Source of the DNA: Marinilongibacter aquaticus
Lineage (GTDB): Bacteria; Bacteroidota; Bacteroidia; Cytophagales; Spirosomataceae
Direction of reading: 5' to 3'
Length of the DNA stretch: 64,000 nucleotides
NCBI RefSeq assembly: GCF_020149935.1
Contig: NZ_CP083757.1
Coordinates: 3,187,501 to 3,251,500, forward strand
Positions 46,634-55,159 of the stretch are shown here, piece after piece. A model generated the notes under the pieces. That model was given only the letters and a program-made list of their open reading frames with translations, was not told the origin of the DNA and did not search any database. The stretch's first letter is position 1, and every line of letters begins with the position of its first letter. The position numbers were made by a program, and so were the translations under genes.

Positions 46634-48328
46634 ATGGACCTTAAACCGTGGTTAAACCACTATCCCAAAGGGATTCCGGCTGAAATAGATATCAATTCAT
46701 ACGCCAATCTGATCGACGCAATCGAAAAAGGTTTGGAGGCTCATGCTTCGGCAGAAGCCTTCGTGTACATGGATAAAGTGTTTACTTTTTCTGAGATAGA
46801 GAAGCTTTCGTTGAACTTCGCGGCGTATTTGCAGCACTTGGGTTTGAAACCAGGTGACCGGATCGCTTTGCAAATGCCCAATTGCATTCAATACCCTATC
46901 GCTCTTTTTGGGGCTTTAAGAGCCGGCTTGGTTATCGTTAACACCAATCCGCTGTACACGCCGCGTGAGATGAAGCATCAGTTTACAGATTCTGGAGCTT
47001 CGGCCATTGTGATTGTGGCCAATTTTGCCAGTCACCTCGAGGCGGTCATTGCCGACACGGCCATCGAACATGTGATCATTACAGAATTGGGAGACATGTT
47101 GAATTTCCCGAAGAAACAATTGGTCAATTTTGTGGTGAAGCGTGTAAAAAAAATGGTACCTGCCTATCGTTTACCCGAGGCCGTGAATTTTGTCACGGCT
47201 TTGCAAATCGGGAATTCTTGCCCTTATACCCGTCCTGAAGTGAAAAATACCGATTTGGCTTTCATACAATACACGGGTGGCACTACAGGTGTGTCGAAAG
47301 GAGCAGCTTTGGATCATATCAACCTCATTGCCAATATCGAGGCTGTGGCAGCTTGGTTTCAGCCGATGGTAGGTAAGACCAAAGATTTGTGTACATTGGG
47401 TGCTTTGCCTTTCTATCATATTTTCGCCCTTACTGTCAATGTGTTGACAGGAGTGAAGCTTGGTTTCAAGAATGTTTTGGTGGTCAACCCTCGAGATCAG
47501 AAAGCCTTGTGTAAGGATTTGAAAAAGAATCCCATTACGATATTCCCGGGTTTAAATACACTTTTCAATGCCCTTTTGCACAATGAGGATTTTCGGAAGC
47601 TGGACTTCAGTAATTTGAAAATAACGATTGCTGGTGGAATGGCCTTGCAAAAAAGTGTGGCCGATGAATGGGAAAAGTTGACCGGTTGCCGCATTACTGA
47701 GGGCTATGGCTTATCCGAAACCTCGCCTGTATTGTCTGTAAACCCGGTAGATGGTACGCAGCAAATCGGGACAATCGGTATTCCAGTGCCCTCTACGATT
47801 ATGCGTGTGCTTAAAGAAGATGGCACTTGGGCCGAAGCAGATGAGGTGGGTGAGATCTGTGCTTTTGGTCCTCAGGTGATGAAGGGCTATTACAAAAGAC
47901 CGCAGGAAACCGAAAAGGTTTTTGTGAAAGATGAATTGGGCCGAGATTTTTTCAAAACGGGCGACATTGGCCTCATGCGAGAAGATGGATATTTCAAAAT
48001 TGTGGACCGTAAGAAAGACATGATCCTCGTTTCGGGCTTCAATGTATACCCTAATGAAGTGGAAGATGTGTTGGCACAACATCCTGATATTGTAGAGGTG
48101 GCCTGCGTAGGAGTGAAAGATGCTCGTTCGACAGAAGCTGTGAAAGTGTTTATTGTGCGAAAAAATGAAAGTCTTACTGCCGATGAAGTTAAAAGGTTTG
48201 CAAGAGAGAATCTTACGGCCTATAAATGTCCAAAACAAGTAGAGTTTAGGGATGAATTGCCGAAAACCAATGTGGGTAAAATCCTGCGGAGGAAGTTGAA
48301 AGAGGAGGACGAAAGTGTACATTCCTAA
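46634..48328 (+). CDS. fadD: Long-chain fatty-acid-CoA ligase
   Basis: 564-residue ANL-superfamily adenylating enzyme. The ATP/AMP signature YTGGTTGVSKGA lies near residue 214. GYGLSETSPV is the A5 motif, FKTGDIGLMREDGYFKIVDRKKDMI the A7-A8 region, and PKTNVGKILRRKL the A10 lysine loop. Length and sequence fit FadD, which activates exogenous fatty acids for beta-oxidation or lipid synthesis. It could supply acyl-CoA starters to the polyketide synthase of this window, but that is speculative. Monocistronic with its own terminator. Confidence 0.93.
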   Translation: MDLKPWLNHYPKGIPAEIDINSYANLIDAIEKGLEAHASAEAFVYMDKVFTFSEIEKLSLNFAAYLQHLGLKPGDRIALQMPNCIQYPIALFGALRAGLVIVNTNPLYTPREMKHQFTDSGASAIVIVANFASHLEAVIADTAIEHVIITELGDMLNFPKKQLVNFVVKRVKKMVPAYRLPEAVNFVTALQIGNSCPYTRPEVKNTDLAFIQYTGGTTGVSKGAALDHINLIANIEAVAAWFQPMVGKTKDLCTLGALPFYHIFALTVNVLTGVKLGFKNVLVVNPRDQKALCKDLKKNPITIFPGLNTLFNALLHNEDFRKLDFSNLKITIAGGMALQKSVADEWEKLTGCRITEGYGLSETSPVLSVNPVDGTQQIGTIGIPVPSTIMRVLKEDGTWAEADEVGEICAFGPQVMKGYYKRPQETEKVFVKDELGRDFFKTGDIGLMREDGYFKIVDRKKDMILVSGFNVYPNEVEDVLAQHPDIVEVACVGVKDARSTEAVKVFIVRKNESLTADEVKRFARENLTAYKCPKQVEFRDELPKTNVGKILRRKLKEEDESVHS

Positions 48329-48333
48329 AAGAG

Positions 48334-48366
48334 AAAGCCCTTGGAAATTGTATCCAAGGGCTTTTT
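48334..48366. terminator. Terminator between convergent fadD and anti-sigma/barrel genes
   Basis: Arms aaagcccttgga and tccaagggcttt around a short loop, with A-rich and T-rich flanks, so it can act in both directions. Confidence 0.85.
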
Positions 48367-48393
48367 AATGTATATGTTTTATTCAATTATTTT

Positions 48394-49872
48394 TCAATCG
48401 AAGTGATAACTGAGGCCAGTGCCGATTCCCCAATATTTCGGTCTAAATGCAATACCTTCAGTTTTCTTTACACCAGAGTTTATCGTCTGTTGGAAGTTTG
48501 TGCCCACAGAAAGCTGCCAATTTCCGCCAATCATATAGTTGGCTTTTAGGATTCCAATGCCACTGAAATTCACCAACTTATAAGAAGAGTTTTTCGCAGT
48601 AAGTTTACTGCCCCCCTCAGGTAAATTGTCGAGCACATTGTTGATAAAGAAATTGGTGGAAACGCCAGAGCTTAAAGCCAATTCGATCTTATCGGTAATG
48701 GGCAAATGGAAGGCCAGTTGCAAGGGGGCCATAATGTATTTATAGTCGTTGTCGATAAACGAACCATTGGATACCACTACATCGTTGAAAACGGTATTGT
48801 CTTGTCGGATATAATGCGATTCCAGGAAAGTTTGCACATCTCCAGTGTAGTGATTGTAAGAATACACATTGCTGCTGAGGTACGAATTTCCAGAATAATA
48901 CCGCAAACCTCCCTGCCAAGAAAACAGGCGATTGAAGTGTTTTCCGTAATCAAAACCGATACTGAAGCCCGTGCCTGCTTTGGTAACTGCATAAGGTTGC
49001 GAAAGCGGAATAGCAAAGGTTTCGCTTTTGTTGTCGCTTGGGCCCGCATCGCTTAAGCTGTTGCTGAAAAATTTAGCGGAATTGCTGGCTGTGGCGATAG
49101 TGGCTCTCTCGAAATTTTGCAGTTTAATATTCGGATCAAAAGGTGAAACATCCGTTTGTGCACCCAGCCAAGATTGTCCTTTTCTTTTCTTCTTCCGAAT
49201 ATTTTGAGCTACCTGTTTTTCGTCAAAAACCAGTTTGTTTCTTTTTAAAATGAAACTGTTTGCAAACTCAAAAAAGGGACTGCCGTTGTCTAAGTTTTCC
49301 AAAGAAGAAGGTTGCACGGTTTCGGTTTTCTCGTTCTCGTTTGAAACCAACGGGGCTTCACTTTTGGCGATAACGGGTTTCACGTCCAAACCAAGAAAGT
49401 TCAAATCGGATCTGTCAGAACGCGTGTATTGTTTCGCCAAGACCTCGTTCTCTATACTTGCAATCTTTTTGGGAAGCGTATTGGGCTGTTGTTCAGTAGG
49501 TTCAATCTTGTTCTTGTCTGAAGCTTGAGCATTGGTGTTTTTCGGTGAAGAAGGTTCCATCTCACCTGTATTGAAAGACAACCAACCCAGAGTGAGTAAA
49601 ATCAGGGCGGCTATTCCGGTGGCCGTATAGCGATTGAACCACAAGAAGAAAGCGGGTTTGCGTTCTTTCTCGTCCAAAGCCTTCACGATATTCTCCCAAG
49701 CTTCGGGTTTGGGTGCAATTTCGGCTTGGGCAAATTTTTCAGCCCACTTTTTCTCTTCAGCCCCCTCGCGATCCAAGTGGGCGGATATACCCTCCCAAAT
49801 ACTGTCGGCGGGTTTCATCGAACCTTCCCGTAGTATATTTTTCAGTTGTTTCTCAAAATCGTCCTTCTGCAT
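48394..49872 (-). CDS. Anti-sigma-like, single-pass protein fused to an outer-membrane beta-barrel
   Basis: 492 residues. Residues 1-80 are cytosolic, helical and repeated (DSIWEGISAHL, EAWENIVKAL), resembling sigma-binding N-termini. One membrane helix lies at about 83-100 (GIAALILLTLGWLSF). A long polar linker (about 101-230) precedes a strand-rich C-terminal part (SIGFDYGKHFNRLFSWQGGLRYYS, up to GLSYHFD) typical of Bacteroidota outer-membrane barrels. A single chain would thus touch cytosol, inner membrane, periplasm and outer membrane. It starts 2 bp after the sigma-factor stop. No signal peptide is present. Whether the C-terminal part enters the outer membrane is unproven. Confidence 0.72.
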   Translation of the reverse strand: MQKDDFEKQLKNILREGSMKPADSIWEGISAHLDREGAEEKKWAEKFAQAEIAPKPEAWENIVKALDEKERKPAFFLWFNRYTATGIAALILLTLGWLSFNTGEMEPSSPKNTNAQASDKNKIEPTEQQPNTLPKKIASIENEVLAKQYTRSDRSDLNFLGLDVKPVIAKSEAPLVSNENEKTETVQPSSLENLDNGSPFFEFANSFILKRNKLVFDEKQVAQNIRKKKRKGQSWLGAQTDVSPFDPNIKLQNFERATIATASNSAKFFSNSLSDAGPSDNKSETFAIPLSQPYAVTKAGTGFSIGFDYGKHFNRLFSWQGGLRYYSGNSYLSSNVYSYNHYTGDVQTFLESHYIRQDNTVFNDVVVSNGSFIDNDYKYIMAPLQLAFHLPITDKIELALSSGVSTNFFINNVLDNLPEGGSKLTAKNSSYKLVNFSGIGILKANYMIGGNWQLSVGTNFQQTINSGVKKTEGIAFRPKYWGIGTGLSYHFD

Positions 49873-49874
49873 CC

Positions 49875-50435
49875 CTATTCAACGTTTTGAGGTTTAATGT
49901 CCAAAACTCCATTCCTCAGTTTTTCTTGTAAGAGCCCCTTGGCTCTTGAGTATTGCGATTTTGACGTTCCCTCTGTAACACCCAACATATCAGCTATTTC
50001 ATTGTGTTTATACCCGTCGATGGCGTAGAGGTTAAAAACCGTTCTACATCCTTCGGGCAAATCGCCAATCATTTTCAATAGGTGTTGCAACGAGAGGTTT
50101 TCAAAACCGAGATTTTGGTGGTGATATTCGTGATTAATCATGTGGTCACCATCCAAGGCCAATGTCAGATTTGATTTACGTTTCAAAGCTTTAAGTGCGG
50201 TATTCACTACAATTTTACGCAACCAAACTTCAATCGGACTGTCTGCCCTAAACGTATCCAAATATTTAAAAACCTTGATAAAGGCATCTTGGAGTACGTC
50301 TTGGGCTTCATCTTCGTCTTTCATGTATCGCAAGGCGACAACAAACAATCTTCCCGAATACAGATCGTATAACTGTTTTTGGGCCAGTCTGTCTTGTTTG
50401 AGACAGCGTTCAATTATTTGTTTTTCGTCATGCAT
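49875..50435 (-). CDS. ECF-family RNA polymerase sigma factor
   Basis: 186 residues. Region 2 is DEAQDVLQDAFIKVFKYL and region 4 is the HTH around GYKHNEIADMLGVTEGTSKSQYSRAKGLL. The sigma-4 region recognises the -35-type element of its target promoters. The next gene, 2 bp downstream, encodes the likely anti-sigma/membrane partner. Targets are unknown. It follows ribD by 90 bp on the same strand without a terminator. Confidence 0.92.
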   Translation of the reverse strand: MHDEKQIIERCLKQDRLAQKQLYDLYSGRLFVVALRYMKDEDEAQDVLQDAFIKVFKYLDTFRADSPIEVWLRKIVVNTALKALKRKSNLTLALDGDHMINHEYHHQNLGFENLSLQHLLKMIGDLPEGCRTVFNLYAIDGYKHNEIADMLGVTEGTSKSQYSRAKGLLQEKLRNGVLDIKPQNVE

Positions 50436-50525
50436 TACAATAGGCAGAGACCAAATAACGATTTTTTTATTTCTTTATAACTGAATCTTGCCTAGCACGA
50501 AGAATCAATTATCAAGACACCTAAG

Positions 50526-51584
50526 CTACAAAAATGGTTGGAATCCGGGCGAAAAAACATGCAGAATATCCTTCCCGCAATCCGTTCCTTGATGTTGTGG
50601 CCAATGTGTCGGCCAAGGGGCAGAATGGATACCTTTGCCAAGCAACAAGGCCTTACTTTTGAAAATACGTATTTCGTCGGCCGTTTGTTGTTCCAGAAAC
50701 AGGCGGTGCAATCTAGGGCCGCCTTCTACCAACACAGAATCAATTTTTTGACGATAAAGGCCGTCCAATATTTGCGGCACTATGCTTTCTCGCCGATCCA
50801 CCTCAATTTGCGTAATAGCTTCAGGTAAGGATCTGTTTATTGTTTCAGTAAATACGATTGTTTTGCTCTTATGGTTCAATACCTTGCTTTCGGCGGAAAT
50901 TCGGCTGTTCAAATCCAGTACGACACGAATAGGGTTTCGGCCTGTCCAATGCCTTGCCGTCAATTCTGGGTTGTCGTGAAGAACAGTATTCGCCCCAACC
51001 AATATAGCGGCTTCTTCCGTTCTCCACTTGTGACTGTGTTGTTGAGCTTCTGGACCGCTGATAGCCACAGGTTGTCCGTTTTCCAAGGCTACAAAACCGT
51101 CGGCACTTTCGGCCCATTTCAGTATTACAAAAGGTCGTTTTTTTTCATTGAAAGTAAAGAAACGCTTATTGAGTATACGTCCTTGCTCTTCCAAAATACC
51201 GACTTCTACGTCGATTCCAGCAGCTTTGAGTTTTTCAATGCCGGTTCCATTTACAGCAGGAAAAGGGTCTTTGTTGCAAACGACCACCCGCTTCAGTTTA
51301 TGTTGAATGAGAAGGTCGGCACAGGGTGGGGTCTTGCCAAAGTGGCTGCAAGGCTCCAGGCTCACGTAGGCCGTGGCTTCGGCAAGTAAGTGCTTTTGTT
51401 CTACAGAACGGATGGCATGGACTTCGGCATGGGCTTCTCCGTATTTTTGATGCCAGCCTTCGCCAATAATTTTATTTTCATGGACAATCACGCAACCAAC
51501 CATGGGGTTTGGACTCGTGCTGCCCAAGCCAAGTTGGGCCAACTCGATAGCCCTTTGCATGAATATTTCCTCAGATATTGGCAA
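50526..51584 (-). CDS. ribD: Bifunctional riboflavin biosynthesis deaminase/reductase RibD
   Basis: 352 residues catalysing the deaminase and reductase steps that follow GTP cyclohydrolase II in riboflavin synthesis. The deaminase zinc site is HAEVHA plus EPCSHFGKTPPCA. The reductase domain begins near FVILKWAESADG and ends with VLVEGGPRLHRLF. It overlaps the preceding YciI gene by 14 bp. The start MPISEEIF fits E. coli RibD, which has a similar short N-terminal lead. Other rib genes are not in the window. Confidence 0.95.
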   Translation of the reverse strand: MPISEEIFMQRAIELAQLGLGSTSPNPMVGCVIVHENKIIGEGWHQKYGEAHAEVHAIRSVEQKHLLAEATAYVSLEPCSHFGKTPPCADLLIQHKLKRVVVCNKDPFPAVNGTGIEKLKAAGIDVEVGILEEQGRILNKRFFTFNEKKRPFVILKWAESADGFVALENGQPVAISGPEAQQHSHKWRTEEAAILVGANTVLHDNPELTARHWTGRNPIRVVLDLNSRISAESKVLNHKSKTIVFTETINRSLPEAITQIEVDRRESIVPQILDGLYRQKIDSVLVEGGPRLHRLFLEQQTADEIRIFKSKALLLGKGIHSAPWPTHWPQHQGTDCGKDILHVFSPGFQPFL

Positions 51585-51861
51585 TGCGTATTTCTTTTAC
51601 CTCAATATTTTCCCACACTTTTTGGCCAACATAGGGTTCGTTTTCCAGATAAAGATCGAGAGCGGCCCGGTCTTCAAACTGCATCATCATGGCCGAGCCA
51701 ATCATGTCGCCCTTTTCGTTGAGATAAGCACCCGCTTTGATAAAATGCCCTTGCTCTTTCAATACTTGAATATTCTCCAAATGGGCAGCTCTTGCAGCCA
51801 TTCTACGCGATAAAGCCTCGGAATCGGTGAAGTCGTAGGCAGAGATTAAAAATTGTTTCAT
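51571..51861 (-). CDS. YciI-family protein
   Basis: 96-residue dimeric alpha-beta barrel. Typical order: MKQFLISAYDFTDSEA, RMAARAAHLENIQVLKEQGH and GSAMMMQFEDRAALDLYLENEPYV. Function is generally unknown. It abuts the GT2 stop with no gap and overlaps ribD by 14 bp, so all three are translated from one message. Confidence 0.85.
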   Translation of the reverse strand: MKQFLISAYDFTDSEALSRRMAARAAHLENIQVLKEQGHFIKAGAYLNEKGDMIGSAMMMQFEDRAALDLYLENEPYVGQKVWENIEVKEIRIANI

Positions 51862-52872
51862 TTATGCGTTAACTAGTTTTCGAACTTGGTCGAAAGATTG
51901 ATTGAATTTTTTGCGTTCGGCCAATAGGCATTGGCAAAAAGCCTTTGCACGGATACTGTTGATCTCCTGATCGAATTTGTCTCGTCCCAAATAGGATTTT
52001 AATTTGGCCTTTAAAAATGCCAGGGATTTGCCAAAATAATTGAACCACCAATACCTGCGAAGTCTGAAAACTGGACTCAATTGGCCTTCTTTTTCAAAAT
52101 AACAATAATTGTAGGCTAAAAGAAAGACATCGGCCATACCGAAGCCCGCTGTCATTTTTTTCAAACGTTCAAGACTCAAGCGGTTTCCGGTGATCCAGTG
52201 TGTCAGTTTTACTTCATCGGTAAAGAACAGCCGATAGCCCAAAAGGCGAGCGGCCAAGGTAATCTCCGAATCATCGCCGCCAGTCTGTACTTGTCCTTTT
52301 CTGCCCATAAGCAGAGGTTCCCAGTGGCGTTGCCAGAGTTTTTCAAATATTTCTTTTCTTAGGGTTAAGCCTGCTCCAAACAGAAGGGCGTCTTGCGTGA
52401 TGTCGAGAAAGGGAGCTCCCGCGTAAAGTCTACCTGTGGCAAAGGCAAATTTATGATGATCTTTCGTATACCATTCTGGTGGCTCGACGTCAAATCTCCC
52501 TATTGCTGTACAGCCCAGAACACCCACATTTTCGTCGCTGAATTTCTCAGACATATAGGCTACCCAGTTTTTTGGAATCAAATTGTCGTCGTCTACGAAT
52601 GAGATCACGGGATACTTTGTGGATCGCACACCCGTTTCCCGTGCATAGGAAAGTCCGGCACGGGGTTCATCCACTATTTTGAAATCGATATGCTCATTTT
52701 GGCTGGCCATTTCGCGAGCCAGATCCACAGTATTGTCGCTCGAATTGTTGTTCACGAGCAAAACCTCCCAAGCTTGATCAGGGCTTAGTTCCTGACCGAA
52801 TATGTGCTTCAGGGTTTCTTGAATGGTTCGGGCACTGTTGTAACAGCAAATGATGAGGCTAATTCCGGGCAT
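51862..52872 (-). CDS. Family 2 glycosyltransferase
   Basis: 336 residues. The GT-A core begins MPGISLIICCYNSARTI, LLVNNNSSDNTVDLA follows, and VDDDNLIP is the metal DxD. GGDDSEITLAARLLGYRL is the acid-base region and the C-terminal third is hydrophobic and basic, as in membrane-associated enzymes. I chose ATG 52872 because the 43-residue longer frame overlaps the next GT2 gene by more than 100 bp and lacks homology. Part of a glycosyltransferase operon. Confidence 0.87.
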   Translation of the reverse strand: MPGISLIICCYNSARTIQETLKHIFGQELSPDQAWEVLLVNNNSSDNTVDLAREMASQNEHIDFKIVDEPRAGLSYARETGVRSTKYPVISFVDDDNLIPKNWVAYMSEKFSDENVGVLGCTAIGRFDVEPPEWYTKDHHKFAFATGRLYAGAPFLDITQDALLFGAGLTLRKEIFEKLWQRHWEPLLMGRKGQVQTGGDDSEITLAARLLGYRLFFTDEVKLTHWITGNRLSLERLKKMTAGFGMADVFLLAYNYCYFEKEGQLSPVFRLRRYWWFNYFGKSLAFLKAKLKSYLGRDKFDQEINSIRAKAFCQCLLAERKKFNQSFDQVRKLVNA

Positions 52873-52895
52873 TTGGTTTCGCTTGTTTGGCAAAA

Positions 52896-53765
52896 TTACA
52901 AAATTGGATACAGCGGCAGTAGGTATTTTGCAGGAAATGGCAATTTGGCCAAAAGCTCTTTCTTTTGGGCGAGCGTGCTTCTTTTCACACGCCGAATCCA
53001 ATACAGAAGAATCTTGATTTTTTCGAAATGGCTAAAATGTTTGATGGCGAAGAGTTCGTCCAAAATCTCGAAGCCTTCTGTAAATTGAAGGCCGTCTGCT
53101 TCTGCGGCAAAGGAGACATTGGCACTGTGTCTTCTGAAAAAATTCAGTCGATCGCCGATTCTCGACACGTAGGTTTTTTGAGCCAAATGCACCCAGAATG
53201 ACCAGTCGCCACAATATTTATACGTACTGGCTTTGGCTAAAATTTCCGGTTCGACCAATTCCTTTCGGAAAACACAAGAACTGGCATTGTAAATGAATGT
53301 GCCTTTGGCCAATTCATTGCCCAGCAATTTTTCGCCTTTTACAAGAAATGGCTTTTCGTGCGAAGGTTGATGAATGATTTTCCCTTTTTCGTCGATCCAA
53401 GATGAAGCACAAAAGCTAATGCCCAATTCAGGATGTTTTGTAAAATTATCGATGTGCCTGCCAAGAAATGTGCTGTCGGCGAGATCATCGCTTTCGGCAA
53501 TCCAGATAAACTTGCCTTTGGCCATGGCGATACCCTTTTGCCATTGCTTAAAAGTACTTCCCGAATTTTCGGCGTTCAATACCGTAGCCTGTACCTTTGG
53601 GTTTGCTGCAACACCTTGAATGATTTCGTGGCTTTGGTCTGTCGATGCATCATCCAAAATGATCAGCTCAAAATCATCGAAGGTCTGATTCAGGATACTG
53701 TCTATCCGAGCTTTTAAATACGGTGCATGGTTGTAGTTTGGAAGGATAACACTAACAAGAGGCAT
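52896..53765 (-). CDS. Family 2 glycosyltransferase
   Basis: 289 residues. It starts MPLVSVILPNYNHAPYL and shows IILDDASTDQSHEII and WIAESDDLAD as nucleotide-sugar and metal motifs. CGDWSFWVHLAQ is the acceptor region. Its start lies inside the GT4 gene by 14 bp. It probably adds a sugar to the same surface glycan as its neighbours. Confidence 0.87.
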   Translation of the reverse strand: MPLVSVILPNYNHAPYLKARIDSILNQTFDDFELIILDDASTDQSHEIIQGVAANPKVQATVLNAENSGSTFKQWQKGIAMAKGKFIWIAESDDLADSTFLGRHIDNFTKHPELGISFCASSWIDEKGKIIHQPSHEKPFLVKGEKLLGNELAKGTFIYNASSCVFRKELVEPEILAKASTYKYCGDWSFWVHLAQKTYVSRIGDRLNFFRRHSANVSFAAEADGLQFTEGFEILDELFAIKHFSHFEKIKILLYWIRRVKRSTLAQKKELLAKLPFPAKYLLPLYPIL

Positions 53766-55011
53766 TGATCAGGTTTTCTTCTTTGATCGAACTGTATATG
53801 GCATTTCGTACTTCGCCACAATGTTCGAAATTGTACTGCTTCAAGGTAACTTCTTGCGAATTTTCGAGCAAGCGATTGGCCAATTCGGGCGATTCGATCA
53901 ATGCATTTACCTTTTGCACAAATGTGTCCGGATCGTTGGCAATCATGCAGTTCACGCCATCTTTCATAGGAAGGCCTTCTGCTCCATCGCTGGTGCTCAC
54001 GATTGGTACACGCCACGAAATGCCTTCGAGAATTTTCATTCGCATTCCGCTTACGATACGGAGTGGAACAACCAGAATTGCTCCGTCGAAAACGGTCGAA
54101 AGGTCTTCGACGAAACCCAAGAACTCCACATTTGGCTTATCGGATTGAAGGCTTTTGAATTCTTCCGACCATTTCGAAACAATCTGAAAAGTAAGTTCGG
54201 GATGTTTCGCGTGAATTTGTGGCCAGGCTGTTTCCAAAAACCAATTTACCGCATCCAAATTCGGATAATGGGCTTCGGGACCAAGGAAAACCAACTTGTT
54301 CTTGAATTCGAACGGTTGATTTATGGCCTTCATTTTGATGGATATTGGCGATGGCGAAGCCGTGATTTTATCTGCTTTTACACCCGCCTCAATCAAGTTT
54401 AGTTTATCTTGTTCAGAAACCGTCACCACTTTGTCGTAGTGGTTGAGAAGGGCAATTTCCAAATCTTTGGTGGCCCGAATGTGCAGCAGGTCGTTCTGCG
54501 TTTTGTGTTTCAAAGTGGCGTATTCCATCTCCAACCTTCTGTATCTCAGTTCGTGGTGAATGAAAACTTTGGGTGTTTTAGGAGGGAGTACGTGTGCAAA
54601 GGCCGCAAACTCAATGTATTCCACTTGAATGAGGTCGAATTGGCCTTGCATCAAATGCTCTTGAACCAATTCTAGAAAACCGGGGTAATGGCAACGGCTT
54701 AAGTCGTTGATGGCCAAATGGGTTTTCGGGTAGAAATAGTCTGGTGTAGAATTGGTGAACCATTGTTTCAGACTCAGGGCTTTTTTGAAAAGTTTGAGCG
54801 AGAACGATTCTGGTTTGTTTGGCTCTGTGGTGATGATTTCCACATTGGGCCAGAGCTTTTGCAAGCCTTCTTTTCTGTTTTCAGGGACATTCGGACAGAA
54901 GAAAGTAATATCGTGCGATTTCCTTGCGTGTTCGATAAGGTTGAAAGTACCCGCACTCCCGCCACTGTCGATCGGGAAGGGGAAGACGATGGATATTATG
55001 GCAATCTTCAT
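53752..55011 (-). CDS. Family 4-like (GT-B) glycosyltransferase
   Basis: 419 residues with a Rossmann-like N-terminal half starting MKIAIISIVFPFPIDSGGSAG and a C-terminal half with LVFLGPEAHYPNLDAVNWFL, FLGFVEDLSTVFDGAILVVPL and the nucleotide-binding GMRMKILEGISWRVPIVST EX7E-like region. This is a retaining GT-B enzyme of the GT4 group. It is the first gene of the operon and has a -7 box 60 bp upstream. Confidence 0.87.
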   Translation of the reverse strand: MKIAIISIVFPFPIDSGGSAGTFNLIEHARKSHDITFFCPNVPENRKEGLQKLWPNVEIITTEPNKPESFSLKLFKKALSLKQWFTNSTPDYFYPKTHLAINDLSRCHYPGFLELVQEHLMQGQFDLIQVEYIEFAAFAHVLPPKTPKVFIHHELRYRRLEMEYATLKHKTQNDLLHIRATKDLEIALLNHYDKVVTVSEQDKLNLIEAGVKADKITASPSPISIKMKAINQPFEFKNKLVFLGPEAHYPNLDAVNWFLETAWPQIHAKHPELTFQIVSKWSEEFKSLQSDKPNVEFLGFVEDLSTVFDGAILVVPLRIVSGMRMKILEGISWRVPIVSTSDGAEGLPMKDGVNCMIANDPDTFVQKVNALIESPELANRLLENSQEVTLKQYNFEHCGEVRNAIYSSIKEENLINASC

Positions 55012-55070
55012 AGAATATTAAAAACAGCTTATACCCGGCAATGGTCTGATTTGCCGAAAGAAATAAATCA

Positions 55071-55078
55071 CAAAGGTA
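55071..55078 (-). promoter_or_regulatory. -7 promoter box of the glycosyltransferase-ribD operon
   Basis: TACCTTTG on the minus strand matches TAnnTTTG, 60 bp before the GT4 ATG. A -33 match is not evident. Confidence 0.4.
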
Positions 55079-55103
55079 TAATTTATTCTTAGAAGCAGGG
55101 TGT

Positions 55104-55146
55104 AAAAAAAGGTGTTTGACAGTATTTTATACCTTCAAACACCTTT
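55104..55146 (-). terminator. Terminator after typA
   Basis: Arms aaaggtgtttga (55108-55119) and tcaaacaccttt (55135-55146) with a 15-nt loop. On the minus strand it ends in seven T (55104-55110). Confidence 0.75.
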
Positions 55147-55159
55147 GAATAGTTTGAGC

